Part shown: positions 1 through 7,582 of the stretch, piece after piece
Position numbering within the stretch: the first letter of the stretch is position 1
Layout of the letters: every line of letters starts with the position of its first letter
Origin: Chitinophaga sp. HK235
GTDB taxonomy: Bacteria > Bacteroidota > Bacteroidia > Chitinophagales > Chitinophagaceae
Assembly (NCBI RefSeq): GCF_018255755.1
Contig: NZ_CP073766.1
Location: 434,001 to 498,000, forward strand
Reading direction: 5' to 3'
DNA: 64,000 nucleotides
Made by a program: the position numbers and the translations under genes
The notes under the pieces: generated by a model
Seen by the model: the letters and a program-made list of their open reading frames with translations, nothing else
What the model was told of the DNA's origin: nothing
Databases searched by the model: none

Positions 1-2
1 CA

Positions 3-497
3 GCACTGATGAGCAAAGTGGAAAATAAGTTCCATAACATGCCAGGCATGGATGGACAGCCTTTCCGGTATACTTTCCTGGATGACGATTTTAACCGCTT
101 GTATCAGGCAGAGCAACGCACCGGTAAAATATTTGTTTCCTTTACCTGTTTCGCTATCCTGATCTCCTGTCTGGGGCTGTTTGGGCTGGTAACCTACGCA
201 GTTGAACAACGTACCCGGGAAATCAGTATCCGCAAGGTACTGGGTGCCAGTGTAACCGGTATTGTAGCCCTGCTCTCCAAAGACTTCCTGAAACTGGTGG
301 TGGTAGCTATCGTAGTAGCGTCTCCGTTAGCCTGGTTTATAATGGACCGCTGGCTGCAGGACTTCGCCTACCGTATCCACATTGGCTGGTGGGTATTCGT
401 GATCACCGCTGTACTGGCTGTACTGATCACTATTCTGACGATCTGCCTGCAGGCGATAAAGGCTGCCAGGGCTAATCCGGCGGTAACACTGCGCTGA
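3..497 (+). CDS. ABC transporter permease, FtsX-like C-terminal part (5'-truncated by window edge)
   Basis: The frame is open back to base 3, so the Met at base 9 is internal and the gene starts before the window. The visible 164 residues hold three hydrophobic segments: one after the TGKIFVSF stretch, one around residues 93-110, and one before the end. The sequence EQRTREISIRKVLGAS between the first two, and the ending AARANPAVTLR, are typical of the FtsX/MacB-type permease C-terminus. Members of this family couple a cytoplasmic ATPase to extrusion or mechanotransmission at the inner membrane. The substrate cannot be told from this fragment. A close relative in Bacteroidota is the large two-FtsX-domain permease usually found in antimicrobial-resistance-like clusters. 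Confidence 0.85.
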   Translation, partial: ALMSKVENKFHNMPGMDGQPFRYTFLDDDFNRLYQAEQRTGKIFVSFTCFAILISCLGLFGLVTYAVEQRTREISIRKVLGASVTGIVALLSKDFLKLVVVAIVVASPLAWFIMDRWLQDFAYRIHIGWWVFVITAVLAVLITILTICLQAIKAARANPAVTLR

Positions 498-520
498 GAT
501 TGTTTTTGTATATTTAGCTT

Positions 521-1570
521 ATGACGCTAATACTCAGATGGACGGGTTGTCTTTTTTTATTGCTGATGACAACCCGTAGCTATGCACAACCTGTTACGCC
601 GGAAGACTATAACCTTAAAGCCTGTACGCTGCATCATCCTTCGTTGGGGGATATCCGTTATTATATCACCACCAGGGAGCTGCAAACCCGAAAGCCATTA
701 CTCATATTGCTGGAAGGCTCCGGCCACTTTCCACTGGCCGTTCTGGTAAAGGAGACGCACCGGATGGAAGTGATGAACACCTTTGACCAGGATATGCTGA
801 AGATGGCCGATCACTTTCATGTGGTGATGATTGGTAAACCTGGCATCCCTTTCTGTGACACAATACAGGTTAACGGGGATACTGCCGGCCTGGAAATAAT
901 AGACAGTCTGTTGCCGATGCCGGCCACATACCGTCAACGCAGTAGCCTGACCTGGCGGGCGCAGGCTGCATCCGCTGTCATAGATGCCGTTTGTGCCAGG
1001 TTTCTGGTCAACCAGGCGCAGATCGTGGTATATGGATACTCTGAAGGAGCACAGGTAGCACCCAAAGTAGCCGTCATCAATAAAAAGGTAACACATTGCG
1101 CCAGTGTTTTTGGCGCGGGGCTCAACCAACTATACGACTTTATAATCGATGCCCGCCTGGAGGCGCTAAAAGGTCATATTACCTATGCTGCGGCGCAACA
1201 ACGGGTTGATTCGCTCATGCAGGTGTTTGCCGATATCTATCGGCACCCGGGTGATACCCGGAAAGAGTGGGAGGGGCATACTTACCAAAGATGGGCCGGT
1301 TATGGTACTGAGCTGCCTCTGCACAATTTCTCCAGGCTATCTATCCCGCTTTTTATCGCTGCCGGTATGCATGACCGGAATTCACTGGTCTATGGCCTGG
1401 ATTATGTGCCGCTGGAATTTTTGCGCCTGGGAAAAACTAACCTGACCTATAAAGTATACCCTACGGATCATTTCTTCCGGAATACGATGGATTCCCAAGA
1501 TACCATCCATTACAAACAGCAGATGTTGCAGGATCTGCTACAGTGGCTTAAAATGCCATCATCTCACTAA
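521..1570 (+). CDS. Secreted alpha/beta hydrolase family protein
   Basis: A 349-residue protein with an N-terminal signal peptide (hydrophobic LFLLLMTT, likely cut after SYA, residue 22). The nucleophile elbow GYSEG places the serine at residue 174. A late Asp (AGMHDRNS) and His (YPTDHFF) fit the rest of a Ser-Asp-His triad. The fold is therefore an alpha/beta hydrolase (esterase, lipase or peptidase-like), probably periplasmic. The substrate is unknown. It starts 23 bases after the ABC permease stop on the same strand and could be cotranscribed with it. A TATATTTA sequence just upstream resembles a -7 box with the last base off. Confidence 0.75.
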   Translation: MTLILRWTGCLFLLLMTTRSYAQPVTPEDYNLKACTLHHPSLGDIRYYITTRELQTRKPLLILLEGSGHFPLAVLVKETHRMEVMNTFDQDMLKMADHFHVVMIGKPGIPFCDTIQVNGDTAGLEIIDSLLPMPATYRQRSSLTWRAQAASAVIDAVCARFLVNQAQIVVYGYSEGAQVAPKVAVINKKVTHCASVFGAGLNQLYDFIIDARLEALKGHITYAAAQQRVDSLMQVFADIYRHPGDTRKEWEGHTYQRWAGYGTELPLHNFSRLSIPLFIAAGMHDRNSLVYGLDYVPLEFLRLGKTNLTYKVYPTDHFFRNTMDSQDTIHYKQQMLQDLLQWLKMPSSH

Positions 1571-1629
1571 TGACAAAATTATCAAGCGGCAAAAAAATCC
1601 CTGAAAATTATAAATAAGCGAATATTCAC

Positions 1630-1637
1630 TTATTTTT
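1630..1637 (+). promoter_or_regulatory. -7 promoter box (TAnnTTTG type) before the TetR gene
   Basis: TATTTTTG matches the Bacteroidota -7 consensus TAnnTTTG and lies 25 bases before the TetR start codon. No clear TTTG -33 element was found at the usual distance, so support is moderate. Confidence 0.4.
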
Positions 1638-1662
1638 GAATTACCAAACGTTGTAAAAAAAT

Positions 1663-2253
1663 ATGCGGACCCGGAATGCGGAAAAAGAGGAACTCGTCAA
1701 GAAAATGACGGTGCAGATGATCGTTGCCAATGGCGTCGAAAAATTTTCAGTCAACAGCCTCGCCAAGGCATGCGGGATCTCCGTTGCCACCTTGTATATC
1801 TATTACAAGGACAAAGACGACCTGATCGTTCAGGTGGCAATAGAAGAGGGGACACGTTTGATTGATGCGGCATTAAAAGATTTTGATCCGGAGCAGTCTT
1901 TTGAAACCGGCTTACGCAAACAATGGAAGAACAGGGCTGGTTATCTGATGGCTAATCCACTTTCTACACAGTTCATGGAAAAACTGCATATGTCCAGTTA
2001 TGCGGAAAAGATATCAGCACACCTTGATGGACGGATTACGCATATTATGAAGCGGTTTGTAGAAAATGCGTTGGCACGAAAAGAAATGAAACCCATGCCC
2101 ATTGAGACTTGGTGGTCGATCGCCTTTGGACCGCTTTATTCTTTGCTCCGTTTTCATCATCAGGGAAGCTTTATAGCAGGGAAGCCATTCTCCCTGAACG
2201 AGGAAATTCTTTGGCAAACGTTTGATGCCGTTATAAAAGCACTAAAACCTTAG
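1663..2253 (+). CDS. TetR/AcrR family transcriptional regulator
   Basis: A 196-residue protein. The first ~60 residues form the TetR DNA-binding domain: EELVKKMTVQMIVANGVEKFSVNSLAKACGIS-type helices followed by the ATLYIYYKDKDDLI signature of the recognition helix and helix 4. The rest is a ligand-binding helical domain without recognisable ligand specificity. The MFS transporter gene begins 32 bases downstream on the same strand, a regulator-efflux pair typical of drug or metabolite export. It is probably autoregulated, but no clear palindrome was seen in its short upstream region. Confidence 0.85.
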   Translation: MRTRNAEKEELVKKMTVQMIVANGVEKFSVNSLAKACGISVATLYIYYKDKDDLIVQVAIEEGTRLIDAALKDFDPEQSFETGLRKQWKNRAGYLMANPLSTQFMEKLHMSSYAEKISAHLDGRITHIMKRFVENALARKEMKPMPIETWWSIAFGPLYSLLRFHHQGSFIAGKPFSLNEEILWQTFDAVIKALKP

Positions 2254-2285
2254 ATTAACATCCCTTATTCAACTATTGATTTACC

Positions 2286-3530
2286 ATGCAAACAGATACT
2301 ACCAAGGTGCCCTTTACGGGGTATCAGAAATTCGTCGTGTTCATACTGGCGATCACCCAGTTTACTGTGATCCTCGACTTTATGGTCATGTCGCCACTGG
2401 GTGACCTGCTGATGAAGTCCATGGACCTGAGTCCCAAACAGTTTGGTCTGGCTGTTTCGGCCTATGCTTTCAGCGCAGGAGCTTCCGGGCTGCTGACAGC
2501 GGGCTTTGCAGACCGTTTTGACCGTAAAAAACTGCTCACCTTTTTTTATGGTGGCTTTATCCTCGGTACTATTTTTTGTGGTATGGCTCATACGTATCCC
2601 TTACTGGTGGCCGCGCGTATCATCACCGGCCTTTTCGGCGGTGTGATCAGTTCCATCTCCATGGCCATCATCACCGACCTGTTTGATATTCATCACCGCG
2701 GTCGTGTGATGGGCTTTATCTCTATGGGATTTGGGGCCAGTCAGGTATTGGGTATTCCTATCAGTCTCTACTTCGCCAATCACTGGGGCTGGCAGCTGCC
2801 ATTCTTGTTGGTGGCCGGCCTGGCACTGCTGGTGATGGTATTGATACAGGTGAAACTACAACCGGTAACACAGCACCTGCTCAACCAGCAAAAGACTTCT
2901 GTTTTTTCCCATCTGATAAAGACTTTTGTCAACAAGGAATATCGCATCGGATTTACCTGCACGGCCTTGTTGTCTATTGGCGGCTTCATGATGATGCCCT
3001 TCGGCAGTGCCTTTGCTGTCAATAACCTGGGCATGACCCAGGAACAGCTGCCACTGCTGTTTATGGTGTCCGGCATCACAGCCCTGATACTGTTGCCATT
3101 CGTGGGCAAGCTGTCCGACAGAATTGATAAGTTCATGGTATTTGCCGTGGCTGCAGTATGGATGATCTTCATTGCGCTGATCTATACCAATCTGGGACAA
3201 ACCCCTTTGTGGCTGATCATCCTGCTGAATGTGCTGCTGATGATCGGTATCCTGAGCCGTACGGTTCCCTGCAACGCACTCACCAGTGCGGTGCCCCATA
3301 TGGCCGACAGAGGCGCGTTTATGAGCATCAACTCATCCCTGCAGCAAATTGCAGGTGGTATCGCTGCCACCGTCGCAGGATTCATCGTGGTGCAGAAAAA
3401 CAAACACAGTCCCCTCGAACACTATAACACCATTGGTTATCTGATGACAGTCCTGACGCTCATCAGTATCTGGATGGTATACCGTGTAAGCGAACTGGTG
3501 AAATCCAGGCTGCGCGCAGTAAAAGCTTAA
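2286..3530 (+). CDS. MFS transporter, DHA1-type
   Basis: A 414-residue inner-membrane protein with about 12 hydrophobic segments. The loop after TM2 reads GFADRFDRKK, a good match to MFS motif A. ARIITGLFGG fits the TM4 region, and QVLGIPIS falls at the antiporter-type motif C position. It belongs to the 12-TM drug:H+ antiporter/sugar-efflux branch and is probably a proton-coupled exporter. It sits directly behind a TetR gene (32-base gap) and ends at a strong terminator hairpin, so the two genes form a self-contained unit. The substrate is unknown. Confidence 0.85.
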   Translation: MQTDTTKVPFTGYQKFVVFILAITQFTVILDFMVMSPLGDLLMKSMDLSPKQFGLAVSAYAFSAGASGLLTAGFADRFDRKKLLTFFYGGFILGTIFCGMAHTYPLLVAARIITGLFGGVISSISMAIITDLFDIHHRGRVMGFISMGFGASQVLGIPISLYFANHWGWQLPFLLVAGLALLVMVLIQVKLQPVTQHLLNQQKTSVFSHLIKTFVNKEYRIGFTCTALLSIGGFMMMPFGSAFAVNNLGMTQEQLPLLFMVSGITALILLPFVGKLSDRIDKFMVFAVAAVWMIFIALIYTNLGQTPLWLIILLNVLLMIGILSRTVPCNALTSAVPHMADRGAFMSINSSLQQIAGGIAATVAGFIVVQKNKHSPLEHYNTIGYLMTVLTLISIWMVYRVSELVKSRLRAVKA

Positions 3531-3534
3531 ATGA

Positions 3535-3567
3535 AAAACGGGTGCTCCGGCAAGGGGCACCCGTTTT
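3535..3567. terminator. Bidirectional intrinsic terminator
   Basis: A 14-bp stem with one wobble pair (3535-3548 with 3554-3567) and a 5-base loop is flanked by AAAA on the left and TTTT on the right. It lies between the convergent MFS gene and the DUF2938 gene and can serve both. Confidence 0.8.
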
Positions 3568-3583
3568 CGTATATGGGGAATAG

Positions 3584-4069
3584 TTAGTAGATAAGTGTAA
3601 GTAATAGAGCCGCTAAGTATAACCCTATCCCATATACGGTATGGGCCATCAGGCTACGCATTCTGGCTACACCCGGTTTGGGTGTTTTGGATGCAGCAAT
3701 ACCAAGCCCCATGCCCGGCTGCATCAGGAAAAAAGGCGCTACCGTTGTTCCTATCCCAATAATTAATGCCGGCCCGATAGTAGGAGATACGGTCCATTGC
3801 TCGCCCCAGATCAGCACCAGCAGGATTGAAAAGGTAATACCGATCATATAATGCGCCATCCATCCGATGGCTGTTTCTCCCGGTACAGGCGTCGCTATCG
3901 CGATATTCTTGTGCATGTATTTCCCTTTGGCAAAATGTCCGATCCAGCGGCCCACGAAAGAAAAGTTGAGGGACGGTATGTTAAAAAATGTCTTCAGAAA
4001 GATAGCCCACAGGTCCATGATGATAGTTGCGCCAATGCCTATCAGAATAGCTTTAATAATCATTTCCAT
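3584..4069 (-). CDS. DUF2938 family membrane protein
   Basis: A 161-residue integral membrane protein with four hydrophobic segments. Conserved-looking blocks GETAIGWMAHYMIGI, PFFLMQPGMGLGIAASKTP and LMAHTVYGIGLY match the DUF2938 family, whose function is not established. It follows the flavoprotein gene by 25 bases on the same strand. It is probably in the same transcript and under the same TetR-type operator at 5127-5141. Confidence 0.75.
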   Translation of the reverse strand: MEMIIKAILIGIGATIIMDLWAIFLKTFFNIPSLNFSFVGRWIGHFAKGKYMHKNIAIATPVPGETAIGWMAHYMIGITFSILLVLIWGEQWTVSPTIGPALIIGIGTTVAPFFLMQPGMGLGIAASKTPKPGVARMRSLMAHTVYGIGLYLAALLLTLIY

Positions 4070-4094
4070 TTGTTGGTATTTTTAAAATAAAGTA

Positions 4095-5096
4095 TTAAAA
4101 AGTTTCACCGGTTAATTCTCCGTTGATGGCAAATCCTGCCATGGAACCGGAATACACGGCAGTGGCAATAGAACGGAACGAAGAATTGTCGCCACAGGCA
4201 AAAACACCCGGCACACTGGTCCTACGCGATGCGTCTACTTTTATCAGGCCCTGTGGTATCAGTTCACACCCTAGCTGTTGATGAATATCAGCATGCTGTA
4301 TAGCTTTAGGTCTGGTGTACGCCACCTGCAACGGATACCTGCTGCCGTCGGCCAGATACAACGCCTTTAACTGTCCACCCTGATGCTCAATCTGCGAGAT
4401 GGTAGTTTCTACAATGCTGATCTGATTTTTTTGTATCCGCTGTAGCTGTTCGGCCGTCAGGGTGGATTTGCCATGAGTGAATACCGTGAGTTGTTTGCTC
4501 CAGTTGGATACCAGCTGCGCCAGCTCAAAGGCGGTGTCCCCATTGGCGATGATTCCCGTAGGCTGGTGACCGTATTCATATCCATGACAATAAGGACAGT
4601 GAATAATAGAAGTTCCCCAGCATGCCGAAAATCCTGCTATGTCCGGCAATACATCCTTAACACCGCTGGCCAGCAAAAGTTTTTTACCGGTAAATTGATG
4701 TCCTTGTTGTGTTTGAATGACGAAACCATTACTGGTGGCGCTGCCGCTGATAGCCAGGCCATCATAAAAAGTAACGTTTTTGTAGGCTGCTACCTGCTGT
4801 CTGGCTTTGTTAAGGATTACTGCCGGCTTTTCTCCATCCTGTGTGAGGAAGTTATGAGATGCCGGCGCCTGTTTGTTGCAGGGTTGACCACTGTCAATCA
4901 CCAACACTTTCCGGAAGGCCCGTCCCAGGGTCAGTGCGGCCGACAGTCCTGCATAACTGCCGCCAATGATAATGGTATCAAAAACTGCTGTTTCCGGTTT
5001 AGTTCCGGCCGGAGCAAATGATACCAGGGCGCCAGGCAGGGCTGATAAAGAAAGCAGTATGCCACTCTGTGAAATAAACTTTCGTCTTGTAATCAT
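4095..5096 (-). CDS. Thioredoxin-reductase-like NAD(P)/FAD-dependent oxidoreductase with twin-arginine signal
   Basis: A 333-residue flavoprotein. Residues 2-30 (TRRKFIS followed by a hydrophobic run ending SFAPA) look like a Tat signal, so the folded, FAD-loaded enzyme may be exported. The first Rossmann motif is GGSYAGLSAALTLG (45-58). A CPYC redox pair follows at residues 167-170, and VPGVFACGD near the end is the FAD-contacting motif. This is the domain order of low-molecular-weight thioredoxin reductases and of related small-molecule disulfide or alkyl oxidoreductases. The natural substrate is unknown. A dyad at 5127-5141 upstream matches the one before the neighbouring TetR gene, so repression by that TetR is likely. 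Confidence 0.8.
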   Translation of the reverse strand: MITRRKFISQSGILLSLSALPGALVSFAPAGTKPETAVFDTIIIGGSYAGLSAALTLGRAFRKVLVIDSGQPCNKQAPASHNFLTQDGEKPAVILNKARQQVAAYKNVTFYDGLAISGSATSNGFVIQTQQGHQFTGKKLLLASGVKDVLPDIAGFSACWGTSIIHCPYCHGYEYGHQPTGIIANGDTAFELAQLVSNWSKQLTVFTHGKSTLTAEQLQRIQKNQISIVETTISQIEHQGGQLKALYLADGSRYPLQVAYTRPKAIQHADIHQQLGCELIPQGLIKVDASRRTSVPGVFACGDNSSFRSIATAVYSGSMAGFAINGELTGETF

Positions 5097-5108
5097 AATA
5101 TTGTATTT

Positions 5109-5141
5109 CGAACACTGATATTAGTTCCGAACGGTGTTCGG
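5109..5141. promoter_or_regulatory. TetR-type operator upstream of the flavoprotein gene
   Basis: The 15-base dyad CCGAACGGTGTTCGG lies at 5127-5141. A half-site CGAACACTG sits at 5109-5117, only 13 bases before the start codon. The core CGAACnGTGTTCG is the same as the dyad at 5890-5902 before the TetR gene. The shared motif is seen directly; TetR binding is inferred. Confidence 0.65.
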
Positions 5142-5258
5142 TTTTTTGAGACAAAAAAATGGAATATTCTTCCATTAAATCAGGTCAGCTATGGTGGCCG
5201 GATACCATAAAAAAATAGCTCCGGTGACCACCCGTTGGATTCCCGCTAAAAAATTGTA

Positions 5259-5858
5259 TTACTTGTGTTTGGCATGGATAATCGCAGCCATCGCATGCTC
5301 AAGTATCTTGTGGTTGACCTCCTTGCCCAGCTTTTCATTGACAATGTTGATGGATACAAGGCCATGTACAGTAGCCCACAGTGCATAGTATTTATTGACT
5401 ACGGCCTCATCGCTGGCAGCAGAGCCGGGGATCAGGCCGGTAATGGCCGCTGTAAACAGCTGACGGGGAAGGTCTATATTCCTGATTTCGCCCTCCGGCT
5501 TTGGGCAGCTCACCTGTATGCCATACATCAGTTTGTACAGCTCTTTATGCCGGAATGCGAAGTTCCAGTAGGCCAGCCACATGGCGTTCACTTTTTCAGC
5601 CGCTGCAGTATGGCTGGCTCCGGCTTTTTTAACGGCATTGGCCAGCAGGGTATAACCTTGCCCTGTCAACTCCGCCAGGATGGTATCTTTGTTGGCAAAG
5701 TATTCGTAGATAGTGGCGGCAGCATATTCAATACGGTCTGCTATTTTGCGCATGCTCAGCGCCAGACAGCCCTCTTCAATGATAATTTCCAGCGCCGCAT
5801 CCAGGATGTTCTTTCTAACCTGCTCTTTCTCCCTTGCAATCCTTTCTTTACTACCCAT
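5259..5858 (-). CDS. TetR/AcrR family transcriptional regulator
   Basis: About 199 residues from the chosen Met (MGSKERIAREKEQ). An upstream Met at 5906 would place the start beyond the operator dyad 5890-5902, so the internal start is preferred. The N-terminal TetR domain includes LSMRKIADRIEYAAATIYEYFANKDTILAEL, a textbook TetR helix-turn-helix. The C-terminal half resembles the WHG-type TetR ligand domain (LYKLMYGIQ..., WATVHGLVSI). The dyads before this gene and before the following flavoprotein gene share the core CGAACnGTGTTCG, implying autoregulation and control of the oxidoreductase-DUF2938 pair. Confidence 0.85.
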   Translation of the reverse strand: MGSKERIAREKEQVRKNILDAALEIIIEEGCLALSMRKIADRIEYAAATIYEYFANKDTILAELTGQGYTLLANAVKKAGASHTAAAEKVNAMWLAYWNFAFRHKELYKLMYGIQVSCPKPEGEIRNIDLPRQLFTAAITGLIPGSAASDEAVVNKYYALWATVHGLVSINIVNEKLGKEVNHKILEHAMAAIIHAKHK

Positions 5859-5889
5859 GATGAAAAATTTAAAACTGTCGTTTGATTTT

Positions 5890-5902
5890 CGAACAGTGTT
5901 CG
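5890..5902. promoter_or_regulatory. TetR-type operator upstream of the TetR gene
   Basis: CGAACAGTGTTCG is a dyad with 6-base arms around a central G, 32 bases before the TetR start. Its sequence differs at one base from the core of the 5127-5141 site. It is probably an autoregulatory operator. Confidence 0.65.
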
Positions 5903-5943
5903 GCAAATTTAGTGCGGAAATAACAAACAGACAATATTTTTTA

Positions 5944-7203
5944 TTATTTCAGGTCGCCGGCAGGCTGCCGGTCCTGTGCATCATTATAGATAATTTTCCC
6001 GTTACGGATGGTATAGGCCACCTGATCAAAATACCGGCTGTCTGCATGGGGATCTGCTTTCAGTAAAACGATATCCGCGTCCATGCCTTTTGCGATACGG
6101 CCACTGTGTTGTTCCATCCCAAAACGTTTAGCCGGCGCCGTAGTCAGCGAACGGAGTATCTGATCAAAGCTCATCCCGGCTGAAGACAGAAAGGCAAATT
6201 CTTCAGCGGTATCATAATCGGAGATATAACCTACATCTGTACCGAAAAGCACTTCCCCGCCTGCTTTGGCGAAGGCGCCCAGCTGTTGCAGGGCTGTCTT
6301 CATCAGCGGGTTATCCTTGGCAGGAATGCCTTTTCGCTCCAGCTCCCACTTGTAGAGTTTTAGCGTAGGAGTAATGGCCACATGATGTTGCAACAGCTGA
6401 TCTGTCTCTGCCTGGCTCCAGTTGCGGTAACCATCTGGTGCCACATGGGCCAGGATGTCCACATTGCCGGCAATGGCGAGGTTCATACCGGTATCGGAGG
6501 TAGGATGCGCAAAGACAGGTTTGTTAAACTTATGTGCGGTTTGAGTAGCAGCCTTGATGACATCCAGGGGCATCGGTACTACCTGATGACCGTCCGGAGA
6601 GGCGGACCATATCTTGATTCCATCAGCACCTGCGGCGATCTGTTGTTGTACAAATGCCTCGGCTTCTTTAGGATCACCGATCTCCGGGAGCTTCAGGGGC
6701 TTTATATAAAAAGGGCTGCCATTGGGAGGTGTAAAAGGGACACCTACTGTCAGGATAGCGGGACCGTTCACTTCACCGGATAGTACTCTCGCTTTCAGCG
6801 CCAGCAGATTAGGATAGTCCAGCGTAGCAATATCAAAGACATGCGTAAATCCATGACTATTGATCATGCTGTTCATTTGCCGGGTGAGTTGTGCTGCCGG
6901 CAGGCTGTTGGCCGGTTCCCATTTCGGTTCCATAAAATGTACATGACTGTTCCAGAATCCGGCCATCATTACAAGACCTTTACAATCCAGTACTTTTACA
7001 GATGCTGGTACCTTTACCCGTTTCGCATCACCTACGGCTTCAATTTTTCCATTTTTGATAATTACAATACCATTTTCAATGGGAGCAACGCCGGGCGATG
7101 TATATATCCTGGCGCCCACCAGTGCCATGTCATGGTCTGTAACAGATTGGGCATAAAAATAAAGTGGGAGTGTGAGCAGTATCAAGGAGAGGATTGTTCT
7201 CAT
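5944..7203 (-). CDS. Secreted metal-dependent amidohydrolase (imidazolonepropionase-like)
   Basis: A 419-residue protein with signal peptide (LSLILLTLPLYFYAQS, residues 4-20). The amidohydrolase signature NSHVHF gives the metal pair H87/H89. Further metal-site candidates are FAHPTSD and DILAHVAPDG (histidines) and LFGTDVG (aspartate). The C-terminus RIAKGMDADIVLLKADP is the usual beta-sandwich closing segment. It probably hydrolyses a cyclic amide, dipeptide or related bond in the periplasm. The exact substrate cannot be told. It is divergent from the SusC/SusD locus across a 379-base gap, which may be functional pairing but is not proof. Confidence 0.8.
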   Translation of the reverse strand: MRTILSLILLTLPLYFYAQSVTDHDMALVGARIYTSPGVAPIENGIVIIKNGKIEAVGDAKRVKVPASVKVLDCKGLVMMAGFWNSHVHFMEPKWEPANSLPAAQLTRQMNSMINSHGFTHVFDIATLDYPNLLALKARVLSGEVNGPAILTVGVPFTPPNGSPFYIKPLKLPEIGDPKEAEAFVQQQIAAGADGIKIWSASPDGHQVVPMPLDVIKAATQTAHKFNKPVFAHPTSDTGMNLAIAGNVDILAHVAPDGYRNWSQAETDQLLQHHVAITPTLKLYKWELERKGIPAKDNPLMKTALQQLGAFAKAGGEVLFGTDVGYISDYDTAEEFAFLSSAGMSFDQILRSLTTAPAKRFGMEQHSGRIAKGMDADIVLLKADPHADSRYFDQVAYTIRNGKIIYNDAQDRQPAGDLK

Positions 7204-7582
7204 ACAACTATTGTATTGTTACTGTAAGTTAACGATCCCTTTTACTGGTTATTGTTTTTCAGGTAGATGACCAACAATGAATTATTAATAATCTGGTAAC
7301 ACGTTTCATTATTAAATCCTCATTCTCCTTTCTAGTTTTACAACGTGACCACAAACCTGCTTATGTAATGGAGAAAAACGCTGCGGTGAGTTCGCACCAG
7401 CAAAGTGGAAATTTATGTATATCATCCTTCAGGCAAAATTTTTACACCAGTATCAGCCGAAAAGCCTTATAGATGAACGATTCCACGAAATTAAAAAAGT
7501 CATTTGAATTCCTTCATGGGTACACACAGGTATCCGGTATTTAATCATCATTACCTAAAGCTAAATTTAAAGCACACATTTT
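7204..7582. other. Intergenic region between divergent amidohydrolase and susC genes
   Basis: A 379-base gap. No full -33/-7 promoter was recognised. A 34-codon frame on the plus strand at 7368-7472 (begins MEKNAAVSSHQQ) is possible but has no family resemblance and may be chance. No hairpin with a T-run was seen. Confidence 0.4.
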
